From contig NZ_QPEX01000033.1 in NCBI RefSeq assembly GCF_003335505.1, forward strand, positions 1 through 64,000: a DNA stretch of 64,000 bases, given 5' to 3'. The notes beneath the pieces were generated by a model that saw only the letters and a program-made list of their open reading frames with translations, was not told the DNA's origin and did no database searches. Position numbers and translations under genes: made by a program. Positions 1 through 8,570 of the stretch are shown here, piece after piece (within the stretch, counting starts at the first letter, position 1; each line of letters opens with the position of its first letter). Source of the DNA: Bremerella cremea (GTDB lineage: Bacteria; Planctomycetota; Planctomycetia; Pirellulales; Pirellulaceae).

Positions 1-110
<110 letters not shown>

Positions 111-422
111 AAATATTTGCATGAACTTCAAGGCCGAAGCCCTAAAGTGATTTAGCAAGTTAGCAATCGAATATGTTTGAACTAGCTACTTAAATTCAAA
201 AAAAATTGAACTAGCTTGAGTTCAAAGTTGATCGTCTTTCTCAGCTGCCGAAACAGCTTCAAAAAACACAACCACCTTCGTTCTCAAACAGAGGTCACTA
301 CCAAATTGTCAAAGATCAAATTGATGCTCTCGCAACATCAAAAGCAATTTGCTTTTGTCCCTGTGAGCGATGTTTCCCTCTCAGGAAGAAGCAAATAGTA
401 CCAGAAAGGATTCGGCTGTAAA
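111..422 (-). promoter_or_regulatory. 16S rRNA leader with boxA and candidate promoter
   Basis: Read on the minus strand. A candidate sigma-70 promoter has -35 TTTACA (417-422), a 16-base spacer and -10 TACTAT (395-400), giving a start near 388. About 70 bases further on is a boxA-like antitermination element, TGATCTTTGACA (307-318), very close to the E. coli boxA core TGCTCTTTAACA. An 11-base direct repeat TTGAACTAGCT occurs at 177-187 and 206-216, in a region that could take part in rRNA processing. The boxA call is strong; the promoter is inferred from spacing and position. No convincing gene lies between 111 and 774. Confidence 0.7.
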
Positions 423-774
423 GGGGCTCAGTGCTTTGCGGCGATAATTTTTCAAGAGACTTCGCTTTTCCTCGGAAAACACGGCGTGTTTTGCGTCTGG
501 AATTTTCTGAAACCTCGCCTTTGCTCATCGGTTTGAGTCCTCTATTGGCCGTTCCCCATCCCAAAACGGGCATCGATTTCGCGATTCAACTCCAGCGAAC
601 AACTAGGTCCTTCTGTGACGATCGTGCCGTTTCCAGCGAATACGGGAGGTTGCCGGTCAATTTGGCTTCGATTTCCCTTGGAACCTTTCGGGGCTCTGCA
701 CCTGAATGAGCTTTATTGAAGATAGAGCTTGGAAACGAAATCGGCTGGATTGAATACTCGGGGGAAGTGTTGCT

Positions 775-1152
775 ATGCAAAAACTGATTGTTGCCTTGGT
801 GGCATTGGCATGCTTTGCCACGCCGGTCTTGTTAACGGTGGCCAGCTATACCAGCCAGGACTTTTCCCCAAACGAAGACGTCTCTCCTAGAAACCTACAT
901 GGGAAGGTCTTATTTTTCTCGGCCAACTGGTGCCCGGCCTGTCGGCATGCAGATCCCGTTTACCAAGAGCTTCGTAATGCAGGGTACCCAATAAGCAAGG
1001 TAGACGTTGATTCCAACCCAACCCTCGCCGAAAAGTACGGCATCCGATCCATTCCCCAGTTTATCTATGTGGTTGATGGGCATGAGAAATCTCGCATCTC
1101 TGGAGGAGCCTCAGCCAATCGCATCAAACGCCTCTTTCAAGGAGGGTGGTAA
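775..1152 (+). CDS. secreted or membrane-anchored thioredoxin-like protein
   Basis: A 125-residue protein with an N-terminal hydrophobic segment (residues 1-23: signal peptide or anchor) followed by a thioredoxin fold. The redox motif W-C-P-A-C sits at residues 52-56 (Cys53, Cys56). The cis-proline stretch RSIPQF (Pro94) and a C-terminal helix follow, as in thioredoxins. CPAC differs from the CGPC of cytoplasmic thioredoxin. The likely role is a thiol-disulfide exchange protein outside the cytoplasm, but the partner is unknown. It stands alone on the plus strand, 350 bases from the divergent 16S promoter. The start is the ATG at 775. Confidence 0.8.
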   Translation: MQKLIVALVALACFATPVLLTVASYTSQDFSPNEDVSPRNLHGKVLFFSANWCPACRHADPVYQELRNAGYPISKVDVDSNPTLAEKYGIRSIPQFIYVVDGHEKSRISGGASANRIKRLFQGGW

Positions 1153-1302
1153 ATCCTGCGTTTAAGTCGCCAATCTCCTTAAGAGGCCCCTCTAGTCGCT
1201 ACGCCCATTGATTCGCATTGAGTACTTCTCCTCAAAAGTGCTAGATTGATTGCCCCGGTTTCCAATACCAACGAGGGGCAACCAATCCATCAGGAGAGTT
1301 CG

Positions 1303-2139
1303 ATGCGAAATTACGATTCAGTTGGGCTCACACGCTGCTTGCCACTTCTTAGCGTGCTTCTCTTGCTTGCCCCCCAACACCTAATCGCTGCAGAAGCGAC
1401 TGCTACTGGTCCAAACATTCGCTTGAACACGACTTATGGGGCTGAAACGTATCGACCTGCGGAGTTCGTCGCTGGGGAGACGGTCGTCGTTCAGGCAAAA
1501 ACAAGTCACTTGAAGGCGAATGCTCAGGGGCAATACCAATTCGCCACCGAAGCCCAATTGCTCGATTCTGCAGGCAAAACCATTGAGAAGATCCCTCTTC
1601 ACCGATCTTCTGAAATTGCCAATAGCTTTGAAACGGTCCACCTTTCCTTTCGCATTCCCACCGAAACACCACCGGGAAAGTATCGTTTTTTAGCCACCCT
1701 CCACGACTTAATGGCAGACACAAAGACAACCGCTGAACTAGAAATCACACTTCATCCGCGCGAGTCTCAAGACGTCACCGAACTACGGCTGACGCAAGAG
1801 CCTGCGACCTCACTACGCCCGGGTGCGACGTATTTGCTGGCGAATGTCTCTTCGGAATTGGTTGAGATAGATAGCCGGGGCGTTCAATGCACCATGCTCA
1901 TCTGGGACGAGAAGAAGCGACTTATAGGAGAGCCTATTTCCGCCATCATCACCAAAAACTCTCGCCGCGAAGATGAAACAGGACGTCCATACAATCTAGC
2001 GTCGCCGTTGCCTTCGCTGCCATCGGGTAACTATCAGATTCGCTTGCTTGCGCCGAATGAGGTGGGCCGCGAATCGACTCAGTACCAGATCCAATACCGA
2101 GTTCCGTTTTACATCAGCGGAATCGATGTGCTTCGATGA
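1303..2139 (+). CDS. secreted protein of unknown function
   Basis: A 278-residue protein. An upstream in-frame TTG at 1246 exists, but the ATG at 1303 is preferred because AGGAGAG lies just before it and translation then begins with a typical signal peptide (charged n-region, hydrophobic Leu-rich core, ending near Ala-Ala-Glu about residue 31). The mature part is rich in alternating hydrophobic and Thr/Ser residues, with an ETPPGKYRF stretch reminiscent of Ig-like or macroglobulin-type beta domains. I do not recognise a family. No cysteine pairs, no lipobox. It is followed by a sulfatase 145 bases downstream, with no evidence of co-transcription. Confidence 0.65.
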   Translation: MRNYDSVGLTRCLPLLSVLLLLAPQHLIAAEATATGPNIRLNTTYGAETYRPAEFVAGETVVVQAKTSHLKANAQGQYQFATEAQLLDSAGKTIEKIPLHRSSEIANSFETVHLSFRIPTETPPGKYRFLATLHDLMADTKTTAELEITLHPRESQDVTELRLTQEPATSLRPGATYLLANVSSELVEIDSRGVQCTMLIWDEKKRLIGEPISAIITKNSRREDETGRPYNLASPLPSLPSGNYQIRLLAPNEVGRESTQYQIQYRVPFYISGIDVLR

Positions 2140-2284
2140 TTGCTTCTCTCGTCAAAGCCGCCTTTGCTGGGCTGAAGAATCTTAGCTTTTTCGGCGGTAA
2201 TGACTCACGCTGCCGATTTGGGCAAGGGTATGATAATACGCGATTGGAACATTCCCTATTTCTTCTCGCGTAAGAGTTTCCGCC

Positions 2285-3691
2285 ATGCCGAGCGATCGAA
2301 TCTTTTTGTTGGCTTGCCTGTTACTCCTCGGAGCTTGTCCCCTCCGCGCAGCGGAAACAAGTACGTCGCCTCCGAACGTGCTGTTTATTGCGGTGGACGA
2401 CCTCAACCACTGGGTAGGTCACCTTCATCGAAATCCGCAAACCAAGACTCCCAATATTGATCGCCTTGCAAGCATGGGGGTAACGTTCACCAATGCTAAC
2501 TGCGCCGCACCGGCATGCAATCCATCGCGCGCGGCACTCATGTCTGGCCTGCGTCCCAGCACGACCGGTGTGTACGACAACGGACAAGCTTGGAACCCTG
2601 TGATTCCCAAAAAATTGACGCTGACCACTCAATTCTTGAATGCCGGGTACAACGTCTTCGGAGCGGGGAAAATTTACCATAGCAAGCAACATCGCGATGG
2701 TGAATGGACGGAATATTTCCAAGAGAAAGTCCCCCAACTCAAGCTCGATCCCTCAGCAAGAAACAATGGGGTCGGCGGCATCAAGTTCGGTCCTTTAGCC
2801 AATCCCGATAGCGACATGCCCGACTATCAGGTCGTCGACTATGCCCTCGAAAAACTAGATGAAAAGCACGATAAACCATTTTTTCTGGCCGTTGGTCTAG
2901 TAAAACCGCACATGCCGTGGAGTGTCCCCAAGCACTATTTTGATGACATTCCACTCGATTCCATTCAATTGCCACCGCACACCGAAAATGATCTGCAAGA
3001 CGTACCCGAAGCAGGCCTCAAGATGGCCAAGCCAAACGGTGATCATGCATTGATGCTCAAATCAGGTCGGTGGAAAGAAGCGGTCCAGGCTTATCTGGCC
3101 ACCATCCAGTTTACCGACGCCCAGATAGGTCGCTTGCTTGATGGTTTGCAGAACTCTGCCTATCGCGATAACACTATTATCGTCCTGTGGGGCGATCATG
3201 GTTGGCACCTAGGCGAGAAAGAGCATTGGCGAAAGTTTGCCCTTTGGGAAGAAGCCTGTCGTGCTCCTTTGATCTGGGTCGCCCCTGGCGTGACCACGGC
3301 TAACTCGACTTGCGATCGCCCGGTCGACTTTATGACGATCTACCCCACGCTGTGTGACCTTGCGGGCATTTCTGTTCCTGATCACGTTGAAGGGCCAAGT
3401 ATTGCTCCCTTGTTAAAGAACAGTAAGGCGACTTGGGAGCAGCCTGCGCTGACGACCTTTCATCGCAACAACCACAGTTTCCGCAGCGAAAGGTTCCGAT
3501 ACATCCGCTATGCCGATGGCAGCGAGGAACTCTATGACCATACAGAAGATCCCTACGAATGGACCAATCTGGCAGGCGACGCCAAGTACGATTCGATAAA
3601 AGCAGCGTTCCAAAAGCATCTGCCAGAAAAGAACGTCCCGGAACTTCCCAAAGGCAACGATAAGACGGGAAAAAAGAAAAAGGCTGCGTGA
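2285..3691 (+). CDS. secreted sulfatase, iduronate-2-sulfatase-like
   Basis: A 468-residue protein with a signal peptide (residues 1-23) and a sulfatase domain. The N-terminal metal site appears as AVDDLNHW (Asp38, Asp39). The sulfatase signature C-N-P-S-R (Cys78 to Arg82) would have Cys78 converted to formylglycine. WGDHGWHLGEKEHW around residue 302 carries the second metal-binding Asp-His pair. Length and the LNHWVG start resemble iduronate-2-sulfatases, which planctomycetes carry in large numbers to desulfate algal polysaccharides; the substrate here cannot be told. A Lys-rich tail ends the protein. No formylglycine-generating enzyme is in the window. Confidence 0.9.
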   Translation: MPSDRIFLLACLLLLGACPLRAAETSTSPPNVLFIAVDDLNHWVGHLHRNPQTKTPNIDRLASMGVTFTNANCAAPACNPSRAALMSGLRPSTTGVYDNGQAWNPVIPKKLTLTTQFLNAGYNVFGAGKIYHSKQHRDGEWTEYFQEKVPQLKLDPSARNNGVGGIKFGPLANPDSDMPDYQVVDYALEKLDEKHDKPFFLAVGLVKPHMPWSVPKHYFDDIPLDSIQLPPHTENDLQDVPEAGLKMAKPNGDHALMLKSGRWKEAVQAYLATIQFTDAQIGRLLDGLQNSAYRDNTIIVLWGDHGWHLGEKEHWRKFALWEEACRAPLIWVAPGVTTANSTCDRPVDFMTIYPTLCDLAGISVPDHVEGPSIAPLLKNSKATWEQPALTTFHRNNHSFRSERFRYIRYADGSEELYDHTEDPYEWTNLAGDAKYDSIKAAFQKHLPEKNVPELPKGNDKTGKKKKAA

Positions 3692-3776
3692 TTCTACACA
3701 ATTAGACGATTGCCTCTCGTGAAGGTGGCTTTTATGCTGGAACGTTCCTGTTGCTTACTAACGTTCAAAAACCGCA

Positions 3777-4256
3777 ATGGAATTGGCTCAGATGCGTATT
3801 GCCACGTTTATTGTCTCGCTCTTGCTGTTGGTCTCGACGTCCTGTGCCGCCCAGCCAGAAACGCTTGTTACTGGTGGGTACGACGAAAAAGAGATGAATC
3901 AGGCAATCGCCAAAGCAAAGGAAACGGTCGACAAGTTCATCAAAGTGTTGAAAAGTGGCAAAGGGGAAAATTTCGCCGTGAAAGCCCCCATCCGTGATGG
4001 TGAACAGGTCGAGCACTTCTGGATAACGAATATCTCCTACAAGGACGGGAAGTTCATCGGTCAGATCAACAACGAACCTGGCATGGTCAAAAACGTCACC
4101 CTCGGACAGAAATGGACGATCAGTAAGAAAGAGATCTCCGACTGGATGTACATGCGAGACAACAAGATCCACGGCAATTACACCTTACGTCCGCTGCTGA
4201 AGACACTTCCCGAGGCGGAAGCGAAGAAAATGCGAGCGATATTGGCCGATCCTTAA
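3777..4256 (+). CDS. DUF2314 family secreted protein
   Basis: A 159-residue protein with an N-terminal signal sequence (hydrophobic core at residues 8-22, Ala-Cys-Ala-Ala region) and a DUF2314-like domain. The diagnostic pattern of this family is present: a FWI..I...DGKF.G.INNEPG.VK.V..GQ stretch (about residues 80-112) followed by EISDWMYM (residues 119-126). Function is unknown in all members; E. coli YegJ belongs to it. An internal ATG at 3792 is an alternative start that would give a cleaner signal peptide. Single-gene unit between the sulfatase and the TAT protein. Confidence 0.75.
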   Translation: MELAQMRIATFIVSLLLLVSTSCAAQPETLVTGGYDEKEMNQAIAKAKETVDKFIKVLKSGKGENFAVKAPIRDGEQVEHFWITNISYKDGKFIGQINNEPGMVKNVTLGQKWTISKKEISDWMYMRDNKIHGNYTLRPLLKTLPEAEAKKMRAILADP

Positions 4257-4353
4257 CGGCGATGACGGGACACTCCATCTTGTTCGTTCCTGGCAGGCCT
4301 AGCCTAGGTACCCAAAATTCACCTTCTCATTCCGTAAACCGAAGATCGACCTC

Positions 4354-5346
4354 ATGAATCAACCTTCTTCCCACAAATCACGTTCCTCACGCCGAGGTTT
4401 TCTGACGGCGGCAGCTGCTGCTTCGCTAATTCCGTTAGGACAGGCTTGTGCTGCGGAGGAAAAATCGGCCGATATTGGCAGCGGGGCGCGCAAGACATCC
4501 CCGATCGTGTTGTCTACCTACTCGCTATGGCGATTTAAAAATGACGATCTTCGCGATTTCCATAAGTGCATCGATATCGCGGACGAGTATGGTTTCGACG
4601 GCGTAGAGCTACTGCTGTACCAAGTTGAACAGAACGACTTGCTAAGCCGCTCGAAGATGATGTCGTACAAACGCCATTGCCTTCGCCTGGGCTTGCCTCT
4701 GGTTGGCCTCTCAACCCACCAAGGCTTCGTCACGCCTGACCTCGAAAAGCGTCAAGCGAACATCGATCGCACGATTGGCCAAATCGAAATCGCGTACGAA
4801 CTTGGTATTCCTGTGATGCGCGTCAACAGCGGCACCTGGGGAACCTCAGGCAGCTTTGACGAACTGATGGCCAATCGCGGGATCGAAAAACCACTGGAAG
4901 GTTATACCGAAGAAGATGCTTTCCCTTGGGTCATCGAAGCGTTAGAGAAATGCTTGCCGACGGCGGAAAAGTGCGGCGTGGTGCTGGCCTTGGAAAATCA
5001 CTGGGGCTTGGGGCTCACGCCGGAAGGTCTGCTGCGGATTGTGAATGCCGTTGATTCTCCCTGGCTCCAAATCTGCACGGATACCGGCAACTTTCTCGAC
5101 GATCCTTACGATCGCTTGGCCAAGATCGCTCCGAAAACCATCTTCGTGCAAGCCAAAACCTACTATGGTGGCGGGCAGTGGTACTCGCTCGATCTCGACT
5201 ACGCCCGGATCGGTAAAATTTTGGCCGAGCATAACTACCGTGGTTATATCTCGCTTGAATTCGAAGGAATGGAAGACTACACCAAGGCCATTCCCGAAAG
5301 CTTAGCACTGCTGCGGAAGGCTTTTCCCCGAACTTATAAGAGCTAA
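4354..5346 (+). CDS. TAT-exported sugar phosphate isomerase/epimerase-like protein
   Basis: A 330-residue protein with a twin-arginine signal, S-R-R-G-F-L at residues 12-17 followed by an Ala-rich hydrophobic stretch, so it is probably exported folded. The rest is a xylose-isomerase-like TIM barrel (AP_endonuc_2 family). GFDGVELLLYQ, LALENHWG, the CTDTGNFLDDP segment and the terminal YISLEFEGMED strand carry the conserved Glu, Asp and His metal ligands of the family. Members act on sugars or inositol derivatives; the substrate cannot be inferred. A convergent terminator hairpin lies 26 bases after the stop. The xylR-like regulator on the other strand may or may not control it. Confidence 0.8.
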   Translation: MNQPSSHKSRSSRRGFLTAAAAASLIPLGQACAAEEKSADIGSGARKTSPIVLSTYSLWRFKNDDLRDFHKCIDIADEYGFDGVELLLYQVEQNDLLSRSKMMSYKRHCLRLGLPLVGLSTHQGFVTPDLEKRQANIDRTIGQIEIAYELGIPVMRVNSGTWGTSGSFDELMANRGIEKPLEGYTEEDAFPWVIEALEKCLPTAEKCGVVLALENHWGLGLTPEGLLRIVNAVDSPWLQICTDTGNFLDDPYDRLAKIAPKTIFVQAKTYYGGGQWYSLDLDYARIGKILAEHNYRGYISLEFEGMEDYTKAIPESLALLRKAFPRTYKS

Positions 5347-5371
5347 CCGTTGCTCGTTCCCCACAAATCAA

Positions 5372-5412
5372 ACAGAAGGCCCCAAGGAGTTGCTTCCCTG
5401 GGGCCTTCTGTT
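5372..5412. terminator. bidirectional hairpin between convergent genes
   Basis: Arms ACAGAAGGCCCCAAG (5372-5386) and CCTGGGGCCTTCTGT (5397-5411) pair over 14 of 15 positions around a 10-base loop. It lies between the plus-strand isomerase-like gene and the minus-strand XylR-like gene and can serve both. T-richness on either side is modest. Confidence 0.75.
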
Positions 5413-5438
5413 ATTAGTCGATCGTCGGCTGTTCGCGT

Positions 5439-6659
5439 TTATTCATCGGTTTGCCTGGCCGACATACGGTATTCGTTGGGTGTCTGCCCGACTTCACGGC
5501 GGAAGAAGTTGACGAAATTGGCTGGCTCTGGGAAGCCACAAAGCTCGGCAACCTTCGTCACACTGTGATCGGAATTCTCTAGCATTTTCTTGGCTTGGTG
5601 GACCCGCATAGCCCGGATTTTCTTGCCTGGGGTGATACCGTACTCTTGCTGAAAGCGACGATTCAACGTGTTGCGTGAGACGCCCAAACGGCGTGCGAGT
5701 TCGTCAACGTTAATTCCCTTACAAGCTTCCCGTTCGATAATACGGTTTACCTGAGCGACAACGGCATCTTTTACCAACTCGAAACGAAACGATTCACGTT
5801 CGATGAATTCGAGACGGACATGCTCGACCAAGCTGTGCGAGTCATCCGGAGCCTCTAACCGTTGCAACACCATCTGAAACGCGCGGCGTCCGATCATGGT
5901 CCCATGGATCTCAACCGTTGAGATCGACGGGGACGAAACACGTGAGACGGTAAAGTTACCGAAGCCCATCAGGGCGATATCTTGCGGAATACGGTATCCT
6001 AAGTCGCGAGCAACCCGACTAAGCAATGCCGCGAGATAATCGTCGTCGCAATACATCGCAGCCGGTTGTGGCAAGGCTTGCAGGAATTGAATCAATTCCG
6101 CCTCTCTGGCCGGTTGGAACATCCGTTGCCGTTCCTCGCTCGGCAAGCCAGGGGCAATAAAAAACTGAGTCGAAATGCCATCGCCCTTCAATCGCGCGAT
6201 CAACTGATCGAGCCAAGCGACCTTGAATGGATCGTTTCCTAAATTATGGGAAACGATCGCCGCACTAGGGCGTCCTAGCGACACAAACTTCTCGACCAAG
6301 TCGTCCTGCAATGCTTCCCAATCGAACATCACAGAAGGGACGCCTTCCGAAATCCAATTACTGCCGCAATTGATCACAGGTATCCCCATTTTCAGCAGCC
6401 GCCGCATCCAAGGCGATCCCTTATAGGCCCAGACGATCGCGGCATCGAATTGGAGATCCCCCAAATCGAAATCAAAGTCTGGCTGCGCATCGTCATACGG
6501 CCACTCTAAAAGAGTGATATGGGGATAGTCAGCAGCTCCCATGGCAGCCCCTGCGGTGATCCGCGCGGACTGCTCGTGCCCCCGAGGGAGGAATAATGCG
6601 ATCGTTTTGGTTACCAAGTTCGTGTGATCAATCATCCACAGTTGCCCTGGATTCAGCAC
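5439..6659 (-). CDS. XylR-type transcriptional regulator, AraC family
   Basis: A 406-residue protein. The N-terminal two thirds are a periplasmic-binding-protein-like (LacI/GalR-type) sensor domain, recognisable from the ALMGFGNF...SSPSISTVEI segment (about residues 235-260). The C-terminal ~100 residues are an AraC helix-turn-helix pair: INVDELARRLGVSRNTLNRRF (first HTH) and VAELCGFPEPANFVNFFRREVGQTPNEYR (second). This architecture is that of E. coli XylR, a xylose-responsive activator, and is common in planctomycetes near sugar genes. Its effector is unknown. It is divergent from the DUF1559 gene at 6876; the shared 216-base region may hold its operator. Confidence 0.85.
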   Translation of the reverse strand: MLNPGQLWMIDHTNLVTKTIALFLPRGHEQSARITAGAAMGAADYPHITLLEWPYDDAQPDFDFDLGDLQFDAAIVWAYKGSPWMRRLLKMGIPVINCGSNWISEGVPSVMFDWEALQDDLVEKFVSLGRPSAAIVSHNLGNDPFKVAWLDQLIARLKGDGISTQFFIAPGLPSEERQRMFQPAREAELIQFLQALPQPAAMYCDDDYLAALLSRVARDLGYRIPQDIALMGFGNFTVSRVSSPSISTVEIHGTMIGRRAFQMVLQRLEAPDDSHSLVEHVRLEFIERESFRFELVKDAVVAQVNRIIEREACKGINVDELARRLGVSRNTLNRRFQQEYGITPGKKIRAMRVHQAKKMLENSDHSVTKVAELCGFPEPANFVNFFRREVGQTPNEYRMSARQTDE

Positions 6660-6668
6660 ACCAGGAGT

Positions 6669-6875
6669 GAAACAAATTGAAAATCACTAAAAACGGAAAT
6701 AGCAATGCTTTATCTTTGGCAATAATCCAAACTACCTCTTGTGAAGCCACTCCCATCATGCACCGTTGGCATCGCAAAGCCAAGCAGAAAATCTAGCGCT
6801 GGGGGGCGTTAGGCCAATGCCGAGCTTTGCGGGCCAGACATCATCCATTTATTACGATCATGGAGTGGTACTCAA
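6669..6875 (+). promoter_or_regulatory. conserved upstream region, copy A
   Basis: Starts with an A-rich block, GAAACAAATT (6669-6678), then AAATC and TAAAAAC and a GCAAT. The same block occurs at 8361-8398, about 210 bases before the next DUF1559 gene. Further shared patches are CCTCTT...CCCAT...CATGCA and CATCATCC followed by TTTAT, ending in GGAGTGG a few bases before each ATG (the probable ribosome binding site). This suggests a conserved promoter and long 5' leader, or a duplicated segment. It also begins just 10 bases upstream of the divergent XylR-like start. Confidence 0.55.
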
Positions 6876-7901
6876 ATGTCAATGACAAGAACGAGGGGAT
6901 TTACCCTCGTAGAGCTGTTGGTGGTCATCGCCATCATAGGTGTACTGATTGCGCTGCTTTTACCGGCTGTGCAACAGGCTCGCGAAGCCGCAAGACGGAC
7001 ACAATGTTCTAATAATTTAAAGCAAATAGGCTTAGCGTTACATAATTATCACGACACGCACGACGCTTTTCCCTCTCGCTCTGCCGGTGCTGGGGCGTGT
7101 GATAATTGGTGGAGCGGCGTTAGTGGAACCATCCCTTTGCTTCCGTTTATGGAGCAATCCGCGCTTGCCAAACAATGGCAAGAACGCTTAGTAAGTGGCC
7201 AGTATTGCTCGATTGATGCGGTCTTCCCCGCCACACAGACTCAGGTCGAAGGGTTGTTGTGCCCATCGGATCCTGAATTCCGCAATGGCCGCAAACAGGC
7301 TATGACTAACTACGGTCTTTGTGTTGGTGATAACTGGCGGCAAACCTCCGGTGCCGATGCCAACGACATTCACCCGCGCGGCATGTTCGGCTATCGCTCG
7401 TGGTACAAGATGCGGGATGTTGTGGATGGCACGACTAACACCATCGCCTTTGCCGAGATCATTCGCCCTACTGGCGATCGCAAACGAGGGGATACCGCAA
7501 TGGGCGTTGGGCCTTCCTCGCCATCTGATTGCACGAACAGCTCGGTCTGGCTAGGCAACCGCTACGCAAACGGTATCTCGGTCGCTGGCGGAGTCGACAA
7601 ACATGGTTCCAGCTACCATCCTGGTGGCGCGATCTGGACCTCGGTGACAACCATCATTGCCCCGAATGGCCCCTCCTGCACCATGGAGAACAACTACTGG
7701 ACCGAAGCAATCATGACTTCCAACAGTCGACACCCAGGTGGGGTGGAAGTGCTGCTGGTCGACGGCTCGGTGAAGTTCATCCCGGAAACTATCGATACCG
7801 GCGATCAAACCTCTTCTCCGACTGATAGCGGACCATCCCCCTATGGTGTGTGGGGAGCCATGGGAACTCGCGACGAAGGGGAGGTGGTCAGTGGCGTATA
7901 A
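6876..7901 (+). CDS. DUF1559 pseudopilin-like protein
   Basis: A 341-residue protein opening with a type IV prepilin-like N-terminus: short basic leader ending in Gly (RG), then F-T-L-V-E-L-L-V-V-I and a hydrophobic helix ending in LLLPAVQQAREAARR, the hallmark of planctomycete DUF1559 proteins. The body has the family's CSNNLKQIGLALHNYHD, VDGTTNT and SRHPGGVEVLLVDGSVKF segments. Probably processed by a prepilin peptidase and surface or periplasmic; function is unknown, though the family is hugely expanded in planctomycetes. The stop codon is overlapped by the start of the downstream lipoprotein gene, indicating co-translation. Confidence 0.9.
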   Translation: MSMTRTRGFTLVELLVVIAIIGVLIALLLPAVQQAREAARRTQCSNNLKQIGLALHNYHDTHDAFPSRSAGAGACDNWWSGVSGTIPLLPFMEQSALAKQWQERLVSGQYCSIDAVFPATQTQVEGLLCPSDPEFRNGRKQAMTNYGLCVGDNWRQTSGADANDIHPRGMFGYRSWYKMRDVVDGTTNTIAFAEIIRPTGDRKRGDTAMGVGPSSPSDCTNSSVWLGNRYANGISVAGGVDKHGSSYHPGGAIWTSVTTIIAPNGPSCTMENNYWTEAIMTSNSRHPGGVEVLLVDGSVKFIPETIDTGDQTSSPTDSGPSPYGVWGAMGTRDEGEVVSGV

Positions 7902-8253
7902 ACCCAATCCTCAAAGATCCATTTCGCGAATCTATCAAGCTCTTCGCGTTAGCGTTTTACTGCTAGCCAGCGTTGCCATGACTGGCTGTGGCCAACAAGA
8001 GATTGATTCGGAAGTTCCACTGCCGCCTGATGGCGTAGCAATGCTACGAAACTTCCTAACTCAGGTCGCCGATCCGGACAAACCGATGCCTCAAATGTTT
8101 GGTATCGAGCCCGCGTTCGCCGATGCAATGCGACATGCTCCGGATCAAGTGGCACCGTTGAAGCCGTTGTGCAACCGCTTGAAGTCGGCTGGCAGCGACA
8201 AGCAACGCCGCAAGATCGCCAGCGAGATGCTGGAAAAACTACCTCCTGCCTAA
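7891..8253 (+). CDS. small lipoprotein coupled to a DUF1559 gene
   Basis: A 120-residue predicted lipoprotein. The GTG start at 7891 is chosen because it overlaps the end of the preceding DUF1559 gene (stop at 7899-7901), is preceded by GGGGAGG at 7878-7884, and gives a short basic n-region, hydrophobic core and lipobox-like V-A-M-T-G-C. An upstream start at 7843 would read deep into the DUF1559 gene. After the Cys, the protein is a small mostly helical domain with no family I recognise. In planctomycetes a small lipoprotein next to a DUF1559 gene is a recurrent arrangement. Confidence 0.7.
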   Translation: MAYKPNPQRSISRIYQALRVSVLLLASVAMTGCGQQEIDSEVPLPPDGVAMLRNFLTQVADPDKPMPQMFGIEPAFADAMRHAPDQVAPLKPLCNRLKSAGSDKQRRKIASEMLEKLPPA

Positions 8254-8280
8254 CCGGATCGTAGAAAACTGCTGGTACGT

Positions 8281-8309
8281 CCTCGCCCTGTTCCCCCAAC
8301 AGGGCGAGG
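8281..8309 (+). terminator. strong hairpin after the DUF1559-lipoprotein pair
   Basis: A perfect 12-base stem CCTCGCCCTGTT (8281-8292) / AACAGGGCGAGG (8298-8309) with a five-C loop, 28 bases past the lipoprotein stop. No T-run follows, so it is either a non-canonical terminator or an mRNA-end stabilising hairpin. Confidence 0.6.
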
Positions 8310-8360
8310 TCGACCGCTGGCTGACCACGGATTGCCCACCACACCCAAGATCCGTTATTT

Positions 8361-8570
8361 GAAACAAATTACAAATCTGTAAAAACCGTAATTGCAATTC
8401 CAGCTCGCGCGGGACGTGATAGTATCCTCTTCAATTCCACCCCATAAATCATGCAACCCCCAATCGCCCCGGCTTCTTCATTACAAACCGAACCCAATCA
8501 CTTGTGCTCGGCCAACCCCAGATAAAAAGCCGCAACTATCATCCTTTTATCCGTCCTGGAGTGGAACAGA
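8361..8570 (+). promoter_or_regulatory. conserved upstream region, copy B
   Basis: Second copy of the element described at 6669. GAAACAAATT at 8361-8370 is followed by AAATC, TAAAAAC and GCAAT in register with copy A, and the distance to the DUF1559 ATG (210 bases) nearly equals that of copy A (207). The shared GGAGTGG lies 6-12 bases before the ATG. Confidence 0.55.

Noticed and set aside
316..709. Short frames of 85-92 codons in the 16S upstream region
   Set aside because: They overlap the predicted rRNA promoter on both strands and show no protein-like features.
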